Shown here in pieces: positions 1-7,518 of a stretch of 64,000 nt of DNA. Source of the stretch: Geodermatophilus obscurus (GTDB lineage: Bacteria > Actinomycetota > Actinomycetes > Mycobacteriales > Geodermatophilaceae). The stretch is from contig NZ_FOWE01000005.1 of the NCBI RefSeq assembly GCF_900115395.1, positions 310,001-374,000 of the forward strand. Direction: 5' to 3'. The notes beneath the pieces are model-generated. The model was given only the letters and a program-made list of their open reading frames with translations. It had not been told where the DNA came from and searched no databases. How positions within the stretch are numbered: the stretch's first letter is position 1; each line of letters begins with the position of its first letter. The position numbers and the translations under genes were made by a program.

Positions 1-408
1 GTCGGCCTTGGTGCTGGCGATGGCCTCGGTCGGCACCGGCGGGGTGCCCTGCTGCACGTCCTTCTTGCCGATCAGCGCGAGGACGCCGGCGACGGCGAAG
101 AGCACGACGGCCACGATCAGCGCCGCGAGCCAAGCCGGCAGGACGAGGTCGAGAGCCAGGACGGCGGTGGCGACGAGCACGCACAGGCCCAGGAAGCCGA
201 ACAGGCCGGCGCCGCCGAACAGGCCGGCACCGACGCCCAGGCGCTTGGCCTTCTGTGTCATCTCGGCCTGTGCCAGCCGGGCCTCGTCACGCACCAGGCG
301 GGAGACCTGCTCGGTCAGCTGGCTGATCAGCTGGCCGGTCGAGGTGTCGTCGGTCGACGGGGGTGGTGGGGTGGCGCGCGAGGCGCCACCCGCGGACGGC
401 ACGGTCAT
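1..408 (-). CDS. phage holin family (DUF1469-like) membrane protein, C-terminus cut by window edge
   Basis: The first 136 codons are present and the reading frame runs off the left edge, so the C-terminus is missing. The N-terminal 25 residues are Pro/Ser/Thr rich. An amphipathic stretch with the core SQLTEQVSRLVRDEARLA follows, then two hydrophobic segments at about residues 60-85 and 88-110, then a KKD-containing polar tail. This layout is that of the actinobacterial holin superfamily III/DUF1469 proteins, small membrane proteins of unknown role that are usually not on prophages. The ATG at 408 is preceded by a GGAGG ribosome site. It diverges from the small ORF at 523. Nothing phage-like lies nearby, so a lysis function is not implied. 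Confidence 0.75.
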   Translation of the reverse strand, partial: MTVPSAGGASRATPPPPSTDDTSTGQLISQLTEQVSRLVRDEARLAQAEMTQKAKRLGVGAGLFGGAGLFGFLGLCVLVATAVLALDLVLPAWLAALIVAVVLFAVAGVLALIGKKDVQQGTPPVPTEAIASTKAD

Positions 409-522
409 CGGTCCTCCGGGGGACAGGAAGGGTCGGGGACTCCCATGCCCCTCCCGGTCGCTCCCGACACCCGCGCGGCGATCACGTGCCGGTCACGGCC
501 GGACGTCACTAGCCTCGGCGCC

Positions 523-735
523 ATGACCTGGACCTGGCGGCTCGAGGACCCCGACGGCGCGACCATCGACCCGGCGACCCTCGGCGTCGAGGTGCCGGGG
601 GCGGACAACCAGGGCGACGCCGAGTCCTGGCTGGGCGAGAACTGGCGCGACCTGCTCGGCCGCGGCGTCGCCACCGTGAGCCTCTTCGAGGGCGACCGGA
701 AGGCCTACGGGCCCATGGGCCTGGCCCCCGCCTGA
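523..735 (+). CDS. small conserved-type hypothetical protein (70 aa)
   Basis: I do not recognise a named family. The 70-residue product is acidic and soluble, starts MTWTWRLEDPDG, and has no membrane segment or Cys. The ATG at 523 is chosen because a -10 box TAGCCT (510-515) lies 7 nt upstream, the arrangement of a leaderless transcript; longer in-frame starts at 445 would lie upstream of that promoter. A strong 17-bp hairpin follows the stop codon at once, supporting a discrete transcription unit. Short proteins that begin TWxWRxED are common in actinobacteria (recollection, not a search). Confidence 0.6.
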   Translation: MTWTWRLEDPDGATIDPATLGVEVPGADNQGDAESWLGENWRDLLGRGVATVSLFEGDRKAYGPMGLAPA

Positions 736-742
736 GGACGGG

Positions 743-788
743 CCCCGCTGCCGGGTCCCACCGCTCGCGGCGGGACCCGGCAGCGGGG
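743..788. terminator. bidirectional hairpin terminator
   Basis: A perfect 17-bp inverted repeat (arms 743-759 and 772-788, 12-nt loop) lies between the convergent ends of the 70-aa ORF and the aldo/keto reductase. There is no U tract, as usual in high-GC actinobacteria. Confidence 0.8.
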
Positions 789-811
789 TCACCTCACCCT
801 CTACCCGACGT

Positions 812-1795
812 TCACCCCCGGGCGGTCTTCGCGGGGTCGCGCTCCACGACGTCGCCGAGCACCTCGTCGATGCGCGCGAGGACGTCGGCCTCGAGCCGCA
901 CGCCAGCCGCCTTCACGTTGTCGTGCACCTGCTCGGGACGGGTGGCGCCGATGATCGCCGCGGCGACGTTCTCGTTCTGCAGCACCCACGCGACGGCGAG
1001 CTGGGCCATCGACAGGCCGAGGTCGTCGGCGACCGGCCGCAGGTCCTGCACGCGGGTCAGGACGTCGTCGGTCATGAACCGGCGGATGAAGCGCCCGGCC
1101 TCGGGGTCGGTGGCGCGGCTGCCGGCCGGGGGCTGCTCGCCCGGGCGGTACTTGCCGGTGAGCACGCCCTGCGCGATCGGGGACCAGACGATCTGCGAGA
1201 CGCCCTCGCGCTGCGACGTGGGCACGACCTCGTCCTCGATGACGCGCCACAGCATGGAGTACTGCGGCTGGTTGCTGATCAGCTGGATGCCGAGGTCGCG
1301 GGCGAGCGCGGCGCCCGCCGCGATCTCCTCGGCCCGCCACTCCGAGACGCCGACGTAGAGGACCTTGCCGGCCCGCACCAGGTCGGCGAAGGCGGTCATC
1401 GTCTCCTCCAGCGGCACCGTCTCGTCGTAGCGGTGGGCCTGGTAGAGGTCGATGTGGTCGGTCTGCAGGCGCCGCAGCGAGGCCTCGCAGCTCTCGGTGA
1501 CGTGCTTGCGCCCGAGGCCGCGGTCGTTGGGCCCGGGGCCGGTGGGCCAGTAGACCTTGGTGAAGATCTCCAGGCCCTCGCGGCGCTGCCCGGCCAGTGC
1601 GCGGCCGAGCACGGCCTCCGCCCGGGTGCCGGCGTAGACGTCGGCGGTATCGAACGTCGTGATCCCGGCGTCGAGGGACGCGTGCACGCAGGCCAGCGCG
1701 GCGTCCTCCTCGACCTGGCCACCGTGGGTGAGCCAGTTGCCGTAGGCGATCTCGGAGATGGTCAGGCCGGAACGGCCGAGGCGTCGGTACTCCAC
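812..1795 (-). CDS. aldo/keto reductase (Kv-beta-like subgroup)
   Basis: A 327-residue NAD(P)H-dependent oxidoreductase with the usual length of the family. The catalytic tetrad is visible: Asp and Tyr in DTADVYAG, Lys in IFTKVYW and His in YQAHRYD. The N-terminal VEYRRLGRSGL and the tail with WVLQNENVAAAIIGAT are typical of the group related to voltage-gated K-channel beta subunits, which reduce aldehydes and ketones. The GTG at 1795 is chosen because TAGCGT (1804-1809) lies 8 nt upstream, giving a leaderless mRNA; upstream in-frame codons overlap the TetR gene antisense and look like noise. The substrate cannot be told from sequence. Confidence 0.9.
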   Translation of the reverse strand: MEYRRLGRSGLTISEIAYGNWLTHGGQVEEDAALACVHASLDAGITTFDTADVYAGTRAEAVLGRALAGQRREGLEIFTKVYWPTGPGPNDRGLGRKHVTESCEASLRRLQTDHIDLYQAHRYDETVPLEETMTAFADLVRAGKVLYVGVSEWRAEEIAAGAALARDLGIQLISNQPQYSMLWRVIEDEVVPTSQREGVSQIVWSPIAQGVLTGKYRPGEQPPAGSRATDPEAGRFIRRFMTDDVLTRVQDLRPVADDLGLSMAQLAVAWVLQNENVAAAIIGATRPEQVHDNVKAAGVRLEADVLARIDEVLGDVVERDPAKTARG

Positions 1796-1830
1796 GGAGC
1801 CCGACGCTAGCCGGGGCGCGCCCCACCTGC

Positions 1831-2394
1831 TCAGGAGTCGTCCCGGCCCAGCCGTGCCCCCAGCCAGCCGGCCGCTGCGCGGGCGCGCTCGCGCCCGGCC
1901 ACGGCGTCGACCAGGAGCACGCCGTCGAGGGCCGCCAGCAGGCCCGCGGCGGCCGCCGCCCGCTCGTGGTCGGGCACGTCCAGGCGGGGGCCCACCCACG
2001 ACAGCCAGTCCTCCGCCACCCGCCGTGCCAGGTCGGCGAAGGGCTGCCGGCCGCGTGCGGCGAGCCCGGACACCTCCAGGTAGAGGCGGACGGGCGCGGC
2101 GGCGCCGGAGTCCTCGAGGGAGGCCCACAGCGCGGGCAGGAGCCGGCCCGGCGGGACGGGGCCGTCCGGGAGCGCGGCGGTCAGCCCGGTCTGCAGCTGC
2201 TCGCCCACCGCGTCGAGGACGGCGGTCAGGAGCTCGTCCCGGGTGCCGAAGTAGTACAGGAGCATCCGGTCACTGGTGCCGAGCGCCGCGGCCAGCGGAC
2301 GCAGGGAGAGCGTCGCGACGCCCTCGCGCAGGACGTGTTCCACCGCGCCGGCCAGATGGGCCGCGCGTTGCCCCGAGTCCCTTGCCGCACTCAT
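1831..2394 (-). CDS. TetR family transcriptional regulator
   Basis: A 187-residue repressor-type regulator. The N-terminal helix-turn-helix core is SLRPLAAALGTSDRMLLYYF (about residues 35-55), followed by an Ala/Leu-rich ligand-binding and dimerisation domain. The ATG at 2394 (MSAARDSGQ) is preferred over the GTG at 2403. The gene diverges from the alpha/beta hydrolase at 2461. The 66-bp gap and the start codon region carry two identical 16-bp palindromes, so it very probably represses itself and the hydrolase. The ligand is unknown. The aldo/keto reductase lies 35 bp downstream on the same strand but has its own promoter. Confidence 0.9.
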   Translation of the reverse strand: MSAARDSGQRAAHLAGAVEHVLREGVATLSLRPLAAALGTSDRMLLYYFGTRDELLTAVLDAVGEQLQTGLTAALPDGPVPPGRLLPALWASLEDSGAAAPVRLYLEVSGLAARGRQPFADLARRVAEDWLSWVGPRLDVPDHERAAAAAGLLAALDGVLLVDAVAGRERARAAAGWLGARLGRDDS

Positions 2395-2409
2395 GTAGCA
2401 CACGCTACA
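2394..2409. promoter_or_regulatory. TetR operator O1
   Basis: Perfect palindrome TGTAGC-ACAC-GCTACA overlapping the start codon of the TetR gene. The arms are identical to those of the second site 26 bp away. Confidence 0.8.
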
Positions 2410-2419
2410 TTCGCCGTGG

Positions 2420-2435
2420 TGTAGCGACTGCTACA
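2420..2435. promoter_or_regulatory. TetR operator O2
   Basis: Perfect palindrome TGTAGC-GACT-GCTACA in the intergenic region, 25 bp upstream of the hydrolase start. The arms are the same as O1; only the central tetranucleotide differs. Binding here would block the hydrolase promoter. Confidence 0.8.
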
Positions 2436-2460
2436 CCACCCCCGCGAGGAGGAGACGGCC

Positions 2461-3303
2461 ATGCAGGAGACGACGGTGCCGACCCGGGTCGGACCGGTCC
2501 GCGTGCGGCAGACGGGCAGGGGAGGACCGGTGGTGCTCCTGGTGCACGGGCTGCTCCTGGACGGGCGGCTGTGGGACGGCGTGGTGGACGCACTGCCGGA
2601 GGACGTGCGGGTCGTCGTCCCCGACCTGCCCCTGGGTGCGCACCGGCAGGCGGTGCCCGACCGGTCGGTGCTCACTCCGGAGCACGCGGCCGGTGCGCTG
2701 CTGGACGTCCTGGACGGCGTCGACGCGCCCACCGCGGTGCTGGTCGGCAACGACACCGGGGGAGCGCTGGTCCAGCTGGCCGCGGCCGCCGCGCCGGAGC
2801 GGGTCGCGGGGCTGGTGCTCGCCGGCTGCGACGCCTTCGAGCACTTCCCGCCTCCGCTGCTGCGCCCGCTGCCGCGCGTCGTCCGGCTGCCCGGCGCCGG
2901 ACGGGTCCTGCTGCGCGTCTTCGGCGTCCCCCGGCTGCTGGCCGAGCCGGGCAGGCTCAACCTCTTCACCGTGCGCGGCTTCGGCCGGCCGCTGGTCGCC
3001 GACCTGCTGGGTCCGGCGCGCACCGACCCCGCCGTGCGGGCCGACCTCACGGCGCTGATCGCGGCCGTGCGCCCGGACCCGCTGCTCGCGGCGGTCCCGG
3101 CGCTGGAGCGGCTCGGCGTCCCCGCCGCGGTCGTGTGGGGCCGGCGGGACCGCGTCTTCCCGCCCCGGGACGCCGAGCGGCTGGCCCGGGTCCTCGGCAC
3201 GGAGGTCACCTGGCTCGACGACGCGCTGACCTTCGTGCCGTGGGACCGCCCGGACGCCGTCGCCCGGGCCGTGCGCGCGGTCGCCGGCGCCGCGGTGGCC
3301 TGA
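2461..3303 (+). CDS. alpha/beta hydrolase under TetR control
   Basis: A 280-residue alpha/beta-hydrolase fold protein. It has the oxyanion-hole HG in LLVHGLLLDG and the nucleophile elbow VGNDTGGAL, in which the nucleophile is Asp as in haloalkane dehalogenase-like and epoxide-hydrolase-like members rather than Ser. A second acidic residue is plausible in VWGRRDRVFP. Where the catalytic His is normally found (before FVPxDRP) the sequence reads DALTFVPWDRP, with Thr in place of His. ATG 2461 has a strong GAGGAGGAG ribosome site. It is divergent from the TetR gene and preceded by two palindromic operators, so expression is probably induced by the regulator's ligand. Confidence 0.85.
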   Translation: MQETTVPTRVGPVRVRQTGRGGPVVLLVHGLLLDGRLWDGVVDALPEDVRVVVPDLPLGAHRQAVPDRSVLTPEHAAGALLDVLDGVDAPTAVLVGNDTGGALVQLAAAAAPERVAGLVLAGCDAFEHFPPPLLRPLPRVVRLPGAGRVLLRVFGVPRLLAEPGRLNLFTVRGFGRPLVADLLGPARTDPAVRADLTALIAAVRPDPLLAAVPALERLGVPAAVVWGRRDRVFPPRDAERLARVLGTEVTWLDDALTFVPWDRPDAVARAVRAVAGAAVA

Positions 3304-3346
3304 CCGGGCCCGGCGACCCCGGCCGTCGGGCGCCGGACGCCGGGCG

Positions 3347-3955
3347 TCAGACCCGGGTGCCGAGCGCCACCGCGGGCTTGGGGAACCGCCAGCGGCGGAT
3401 CATCGTGGCCCGGCTGGCGCCGTACCAGACCAGCCCCCGCATCCGGTGCGGCTGGTCGGGGAAGCGCTCGGCCACGGTCCGCTTGATCCGCCGGCCCAGG
3501 AGAACCGAGTCGACGATGATCAGCAGGAAGTACACGAACCAGACGAAGACGGTGTAGCTCTGCACCGCCGGGTTCGGGATGAAGTACCCGGCCAGGACCA
3601 GCGTCGCGACGGGCAGGAAGTAGCTGCCGAGGTTGCGGCGGGAGTCGACGATGTCGCGCACCAGCCGCCGCACCGGGCCGCGGTCACGCGCGGGCAGGTA
3701 GTCGTCCTCGCCGCGCGACATGCCGGCGCGGGTCTCGGTGCGGCGCAGCGCCTGCTGCTCCCGCATCCGCCGGTAGGCCTCCTTGCGGGTGGTCGGAGGC
3801 GGCGGCGGGGGACCGGGACGGCGACCCTGGGCCTCGGTCCGCTTCGGCGTGGGCCGGCCCTTGCCGCCGGCCTTCACCAGCTGCGGCTCGCTGACGGCGG
3901 CGGGGTCCGGGGCGGTCTCGGCGCGGTCCCGGCGCCCGGGCAGGCGGAGCTTCAC
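3347..3955 (-). CDS. DUF3043 membrane protein
   Basis: A 202-residue protein with a long, basic and Pro-rich N-terminal region (about residues 1-85, with a run of prolines) and two transmembrane helices near residues 115-135 and 140-165. It ends with a conserved basic tail around RRWRFPKPAVALG. This matches the actinobacterial DUF3043 family, of unknown function. GTG 3955 is chosen because TAGACT (3964-3969) is 8 nt upstream, a leaderless arrangement. It diverges from erpA; the same neighbour pair is common in actinobacteria (recollection). Confidence 0.85.
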   Translation of the reverse strand: MKLRLPGRRDRAETAPDPAAVSEPQLVKAGGKGRPTPKRTEAQGRRPGPPPPPPTTRKEAYRRMREQQALRRTETRAGMSRGEDDYLPARDRGPVRRLVRDIVDSRRNLGSYFLPVATLVLAGYFIPNPAVQSYTVFVWFVYFLLIIVDSVLLGRRIKRTVAERFPDQPHRMRGLVWYGASRATMIRRWRFPKPAVALGTRV

Positions 3956-4096
3956 GGTCGAGGAGTCTACGTGCGCGTGCGCACGGGGCCGACGGTCCGC
4001 GGCGCGCGCCGTACAGTGGAACAGGCTCCGCCACGGCGGTGTTGGCAGCAGCAGGGAGTGCCGCAACGGACGCCCTCGGATGTGGGAGGACAGAAC

Positions 4097-4453
4097 ATGA
4101 CGGTGCAGGACACCGAGACCCCCGGCAGCACCGGCGTGCTGCTCAGCGACCCGGCAGCCTCGAAGGTCAAGGCGCTGCTGGACCAGGAGGGCCGCGACGA
4201 CCTGCGTCTGCGCATCGCCGTCCAGCCCGGTGGCTGCTCCGGTCTGCGCTACCAGCTCTTCTTCGACGAGCGGTTCCTCGACGGCGACCAGACCTACGAG
4301 TTCGGTGGCGTCGAGGTCATCGTCGACCGGATGAGCGGCCCGTACCTGGGCGGCGCGGTGATCGACTTCGTCGACACCATCGAGAAGCAGGGCTTCACGA
4401 TCGACAACCCCAACGCGCAGGGCTCCTGCGCGTGCGGCGACTCCTTCAGCTGA
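4097..4453 (+). CDS. erpA: iron-sulfur cluster insertion protein ErpA (HesB/IscA type)
   Basis: A 118-residue A-type Fe-S carrier that receives clusters from the assembly machinery and hands them to apo-targets in the cytoplasm. The three ligand cysteines are present: one in GGCSGLRY and two in the C-terminal CACGDSF. The length is usual. The ATG has GGGAGGA 6 nt upstream. A likely -10 box TACAGT lies at 4012-4017 in the region shared with the divergent DUF3043 gene, so this mRNA has an 80-nt leader. A hairpin follows the stop. Its position beside asnB and the cytochrome oxidase genes matches Rv2204c of M. tuberculosis. Confidence 0.93.
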   Translation: MTVQDTETPGSTGVLLSDPAASKVKALLDQEGRDDLRLRIAVQPGGCSGLRYQLFFDERFLDGDQTYEFGGVEVIVDRMSGPYLGGAVIDFVDTIEKQGFTIDNPNAQGSCACGDSFS

Positions 4454-4462
4454 CGAAGGGCC

Positions 4463-4524
4463 CCTCTGCCCCCGGGCAGAGGACCGCGCGTCACCGGACC
4501 GCCCGGCTCCCGAGGGAGCCGGGC
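4463..4524. terminator. tandem hairpins between erpA and asnB
   Basis: Two inverted repeats in a row: CCTCTGCC/GGCAGAGG at 4463-4482 and a 10-bp stem (4501-4510 with 4515-4524, 4-nt loop). They separate the convergent erpA and asnB 3' ends and can serve both strands. Confidence 0.7.
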
Positions 4525-4535
4525 CGTCCGCGTCC

Positions 4536-6470
4536 TCACAGCCTGACCGGGTACACCGTCTCCGGGACGTCGACGACGATCCGGTCCTCGACGAAGATCC
4601 CGTGCCACACCATGAAGACCAGCACCGACCACAGCTGACGGGCGATCCGCTTGCTCGGCACCTCCTCGGCGCGCAGCCGGTCGAGCAGCCCGAGGACGAC
4701 GTCGCGGTCGAGCCACTGCTGCGTCTGGCTCTGGGTGACGACGTCGCGGGCCCAGTCGTGCAGCGGGCCGGCGAGGAAGTCCGCCGTCGGCACGGGGAAG
4801 CCGAGCTTGCGCCGGTTCATGATCCGCGGCGGCACGATCTGGCGCATCGCCTGGCGCAGCGCGTACTTGGTCGCGTCCCCGCGGCGCGGCACCCGCTGCT
4901 CGACCGGGATGGAGCTGGCGACGGCGAACACCTCGGGGTCGAGGAACGGCACCCGCAGCTCGAGGGAGTTGGCCATGGTCATCTTGTCGGCCTTGACCAG
5001 GATGTCGCCGCGCAGCCAGGTGAACAGGTCGACGTACTGCATCGCCGTCACGTCGTCGTAGCCCGCCTCGCGGGTCTGCCGGTACAGCGCCTCGGTGACC
5101 GCGACGTGCGAGAGGTCCGGGTCGCGGCCGGGCAGCAGCGCGGCGAGCTCGTCGTCGCGGAGGTTGCGGGCGTTGCCGTAGTACCGCTGCTCGAGCGGGA
5201 CGGAGGCGCGACGCAGCAGGTCCTGGCCGCGTACGCCCTCGGGCAGCAGGTCGGCGATGCGGGCCATCGCCCGCCGGCCGGCCGTGGGCAGCGTCGATGC
5301 CCACGCCAGGCTGATCGGCTCGCGGTAGATGGTGTAGCCGCCGAACAGCTCGTCGGCGCCCTCGCCGGAGAGCACCACCTTCACGTGCTTGCGCGCCTCG
5401 CGGGCGACGAAGTACAGCGGCACGAGCGCGGGGTCGGCGACCGGGTCGTCGAGGTACCAGACGACCTCGGGGATGGCCGCCGCGAACTCCTCGGCGCTCA
5501 CCTCGACCGGCACATGCTTCACCCCGAGGATCGACGCCGACTCCGCGGCGATCTCGATCTCCGACTGCGCCTGCCGCTGGAACCCGACCGTGAAGGTCAT
5601 CAGGTCGGGGTTGTAGCGGTGCGCGAGCGCGGCGATGGCGGTGGAGTCGATGCCGCTGGAGAGGAACGAGCCGACCGTGACGTCGGCGCGCATGTGCTTG
5701 GCCACCGACTCGTCGAGGACGTCGGCGATGCGGTCGTAGAACTCCTGCTCACCGCCGGCCGGTACCGGCCGCGGCGTCCACGCCGGGTGGAAGTAGCGCG
5801 CGGTGGCCAGCTCGCCGTCGACGACGGTGAAGCTGGTGCCGCTCTCGATCCGGCGGATGCCGCGGTGCAGGGTCGCGGGCTCGGGCACGTACTGCAGCGT
5901 CAGGTAGTGCTGCAGCGAGGCCGCGTCGACACCACCGGCCGCCGCGCTGCCGCCGAGCAACTGCAGCACCGCCTTCTTCTCGGAGCTGAACACCAGCCCG
6001 CCGTCGGCCAGGCGCGCGACGAACAGCGGCTTGATGCCGAAGGGGTCGCGCGCGCCGAACGCGGTCCGGGTGTGGGTGTCCCAGATGACGAAGGAGAACA
6101 TCCCGCGCAGCCGCCGGACGACGTCCTGGCCCCACAGGTGGTAGCCCGCGACGATCGTCTCGGTGTCGCCGTGCGTGGCCAGCTGCGCGCCCGCCGCGGC
6201 GAGCTCCTCGCGCAGCTCGACGTAGTTGTAGATCTCGCCGTTGAAGAGGATCCGGTAGCGGTCACCGGCGTAGGGGAGGGGCTGCGGGCTCCCCTCGACG
6301 TCGATGATCGACAGCCGGTTGAAGCCGAGGACGACGTTGTCGTCGGACCACACGGCGGTGTCGTCGGGACCGCGGTGGTGCAGGCAGTGCAGCGCCTCGC
6401 GGACGTCGTCGACGTGGGTGTCGGCCACCCGGGGCGCGTCGGTGGACAGGTAGGCCAGCAGGCCGCACAT
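4536..6470 (-). CDS. asnB: asparagine synthase (glutamine-hydrolysing)
   Basis: A 644-residue two-domain enzyme. The N-terminal class II glutaminase begins MCGLLAYL, with Cys2 as nucleophile after Met removal; HHRGPDD, GFNRLSIID and FNGEIYNY follow. The synthetase domain (about residues 235-600) carries the PP-loop SSGIDSTAIA and SGEGADELFGGY. It makes Asn from Asp, Gln and ATP. It sits third in a minus-strand group after two small membrane proteins, 54 nt behind the DUF3817 gene, so co-transcription is likely. Some homologues (LtsA in corynebacteria) amidate cell-wall precursors instead of making free Asn; sequence alone does not decide, and the neighbourhood equals Rv2201. Confidence 0.92.
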   Translation of the reverse strand: MCGLLAYLSTDAPRVADTHVDDVREALHCLHHRGPDDTAVWSDDNVVLGFNRLSIIDVEGSPQPLPYAGDRYRILFNGEIYNYVELREELAAAGAQLATHGDTETIVAGYHLWGQDVVRRLRGMFSFVIWDTHTRTAFGARDPFGIKPLFVARLADGGLVFSSEKKAVLQLLGGSAAAGGVDAASLQHYLTLQYVPEPATLHRGIRRIESGTSFTVVDGELATARYFHPAWTPRPVPAGGEQEFYDRIADVLDESVAKHMRADVTVGSFLSSGIDSTAIAALAHRYNPDLMTFTVGFQRQAQSEIEIAAESASILGVKHVPVEVSAEEFAAAIPEVVWYLDDPVADPALVPLYFVAREARKHVKVVLSGEGADELFGGYTIYREPISLAWASTLPTAGRRAMARIADLLPEGVRGQDLLRRASVPLEQRYYGNARNLRDDELAALLPGRDPDLSHVAVTEALYRQTREAGYDDVTAMQYVDLFTWLRGDILVKADKMTMANSLELRVPFLDPEVFAVASSIPVEQRVPRRGDATKYALRQAMRQIVPPRIMNRRKLGFPVPTADFLAGPLHDWARDVVTQSQTQQWLDRDVVLGLLDRLRAEEVPSKRIARQLWSVLVFMVWHGIFVEDRIVVDVPETVYPVRL

Positions 6471-6524
6471 GGGCGCAGGTCTCCGGGGTGTCGGAACGGG
6501 TCCCGGCGGCAGGCCGGGACGGGG

Positions 6525-6899
6525 TCAGACGCGCTCGCCGGCGCGGGTCTTGCGGGTGGCGATCCGCTCGGCGACGAACGACAGGAGCGGCACCGTGCCC
6601 GCCACGAGGATGAGGACCGTCCCGCGGAGCGTCCAGCGGGCGCGCAGGGCGAGGTCGCACGCGGTGAGGAAGAAGACCGCGTAGAGCCAGCCGTGGGCGG
6701 TGCCGATGACGGCGACGGGGCCCTCGAGATCGGCGGCGTACTTGAGCGGGACGGCGACGAGGAACAGCACGGCCAGGAGGACGCCGACGACCCAGGCCAT
6801 GACGCGGTAGCGCGTCAGGGCGGCGGGGACGTCCCTGCCGACGCGGCGGGCCAGCGCCCGGGGGAGCCGGGACGACGGCGCCGTCTGCTCAGCGGCCAC
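6525..6899 (-). CDS. DUF3817 membrane protein
   Basis: A 124-residue protein with three hydrophobic segments at about residues 33-52, 65-82 and 90-110. The family-typical HGWLYAVFFLTACDLA (YdzA-like/DUF3817) is present. Function unknown; family members are small integral membrane proteins. GTG 6899 overlaps the 3' end of the upstream gene by 11 nt, so the two are translationally coupled, and asnB follows 54 nt later. Confidence 0.85.
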   Translation of the reverse strand: MAAEQTAPSSRLPRALARRVGRDVPAALTRYRVMAWVVGVLLAVLFLVAVPLKYAADLEGPVAVIGTAHGWLYAVFFLTACDLALRARWTLRGTVLILVAGTVPLLSFVAERIATRKTRAGERV

Positions 6900-7254
6900 C
6901 GGTGCTCCGCTGCCCGAGGGCGCGCTCGTTCAGCTCTGCCAGGTAGGCGTTGTAGGCGGCCAGCTCGGGGTCGCCACTGGTGTCGATCCGCGGCCGCTGG
7001 TACAGGACGACGGCGTTGCCGGGCTCGTCCTCGTCAGGGTCGCGGTGCAGCTCCTCGCGCACCATGCGCACGTAGAACCACAAGCCCATGACGCCGTAGA
7101 GCGGCCACTGCAGGGCGTAGCTCCAGTTGACCGCCCCGCCGCCGTTCTCGGCCTTGGTGAGCTGCCAGTAGCCGAGGAAGAACGTGGCGACGAACAGGGC
7201 GGCGACCAGCAGGTGCAGCAGGACCCACCGGGGGGTCAGGAGCCGCGTCCACAC
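6889..7254 (-). CDS. small membrane protein with SURF1-like FLGYWQL segment
   Basis: A 121-residue protein with two hydrophobic segments (about residues 12-32 and 48-65) and an acidic linker DPDEDEPGN. It ends with a polar region around YNAYLAELNER. The first segment, with WVLLHLLV and FLGYWQL, resembles the N-terminal helix of SURF1 proteins, but the remaining SURF1 domain is absent. I do not assign a function. GTG 7254 is supported by TAGAGT ending 8 nt upstream (leaderless), although GGAGG also sits directly before it. It is the first gene of the group leading to DUF3817 and asnB, divergent from ctaC, which hints at a respiratory or envelope role. Confidence 0.75.
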   Translation of the reverse strand: MWTRLLTPRWVLLHLLVAALFVATFFLGYWQLTKAENGGGAVNWSYALQWPLYGVMGLWFYVRMVREELHRDPDEDEPGNAVVLYQRPRIDTSGDPELAAYNAYLAELNERALGQRSTGGR

Positions 7255-7518
7255 GCCTCCGACTCTAACCGTCCGGGACGGCGCGGCGGCGGCCGCGAGG
7301 GGGTCCGGGCCGGGTCCCGGGGGTGGGCCTCGTCACCAGCGGTGTCGCGGTCCCGTCCGACCCGCCGGTGCCCCGTCTCCCGGCGTCGGCCGCCGCGCGC
7401 GGTCGGTTAGTCTCGGTCCAGACTGTGGTCTGGCGTGAAGGCCGTGGCGGGGCGCCCGCCGGCGGCCGCGCCGCAGAGCCGTCCGGTTCCCGGACGGAGG
7501 ACGAGGAGGCAGCGAGCA

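Noticed and set aside
1..408. Prophage lysis module because of the holin-like protein
   Set aside because: No endolysin, phage structural gene or attachment site nearby; DUF1469 proteins are common chromosomal genes.
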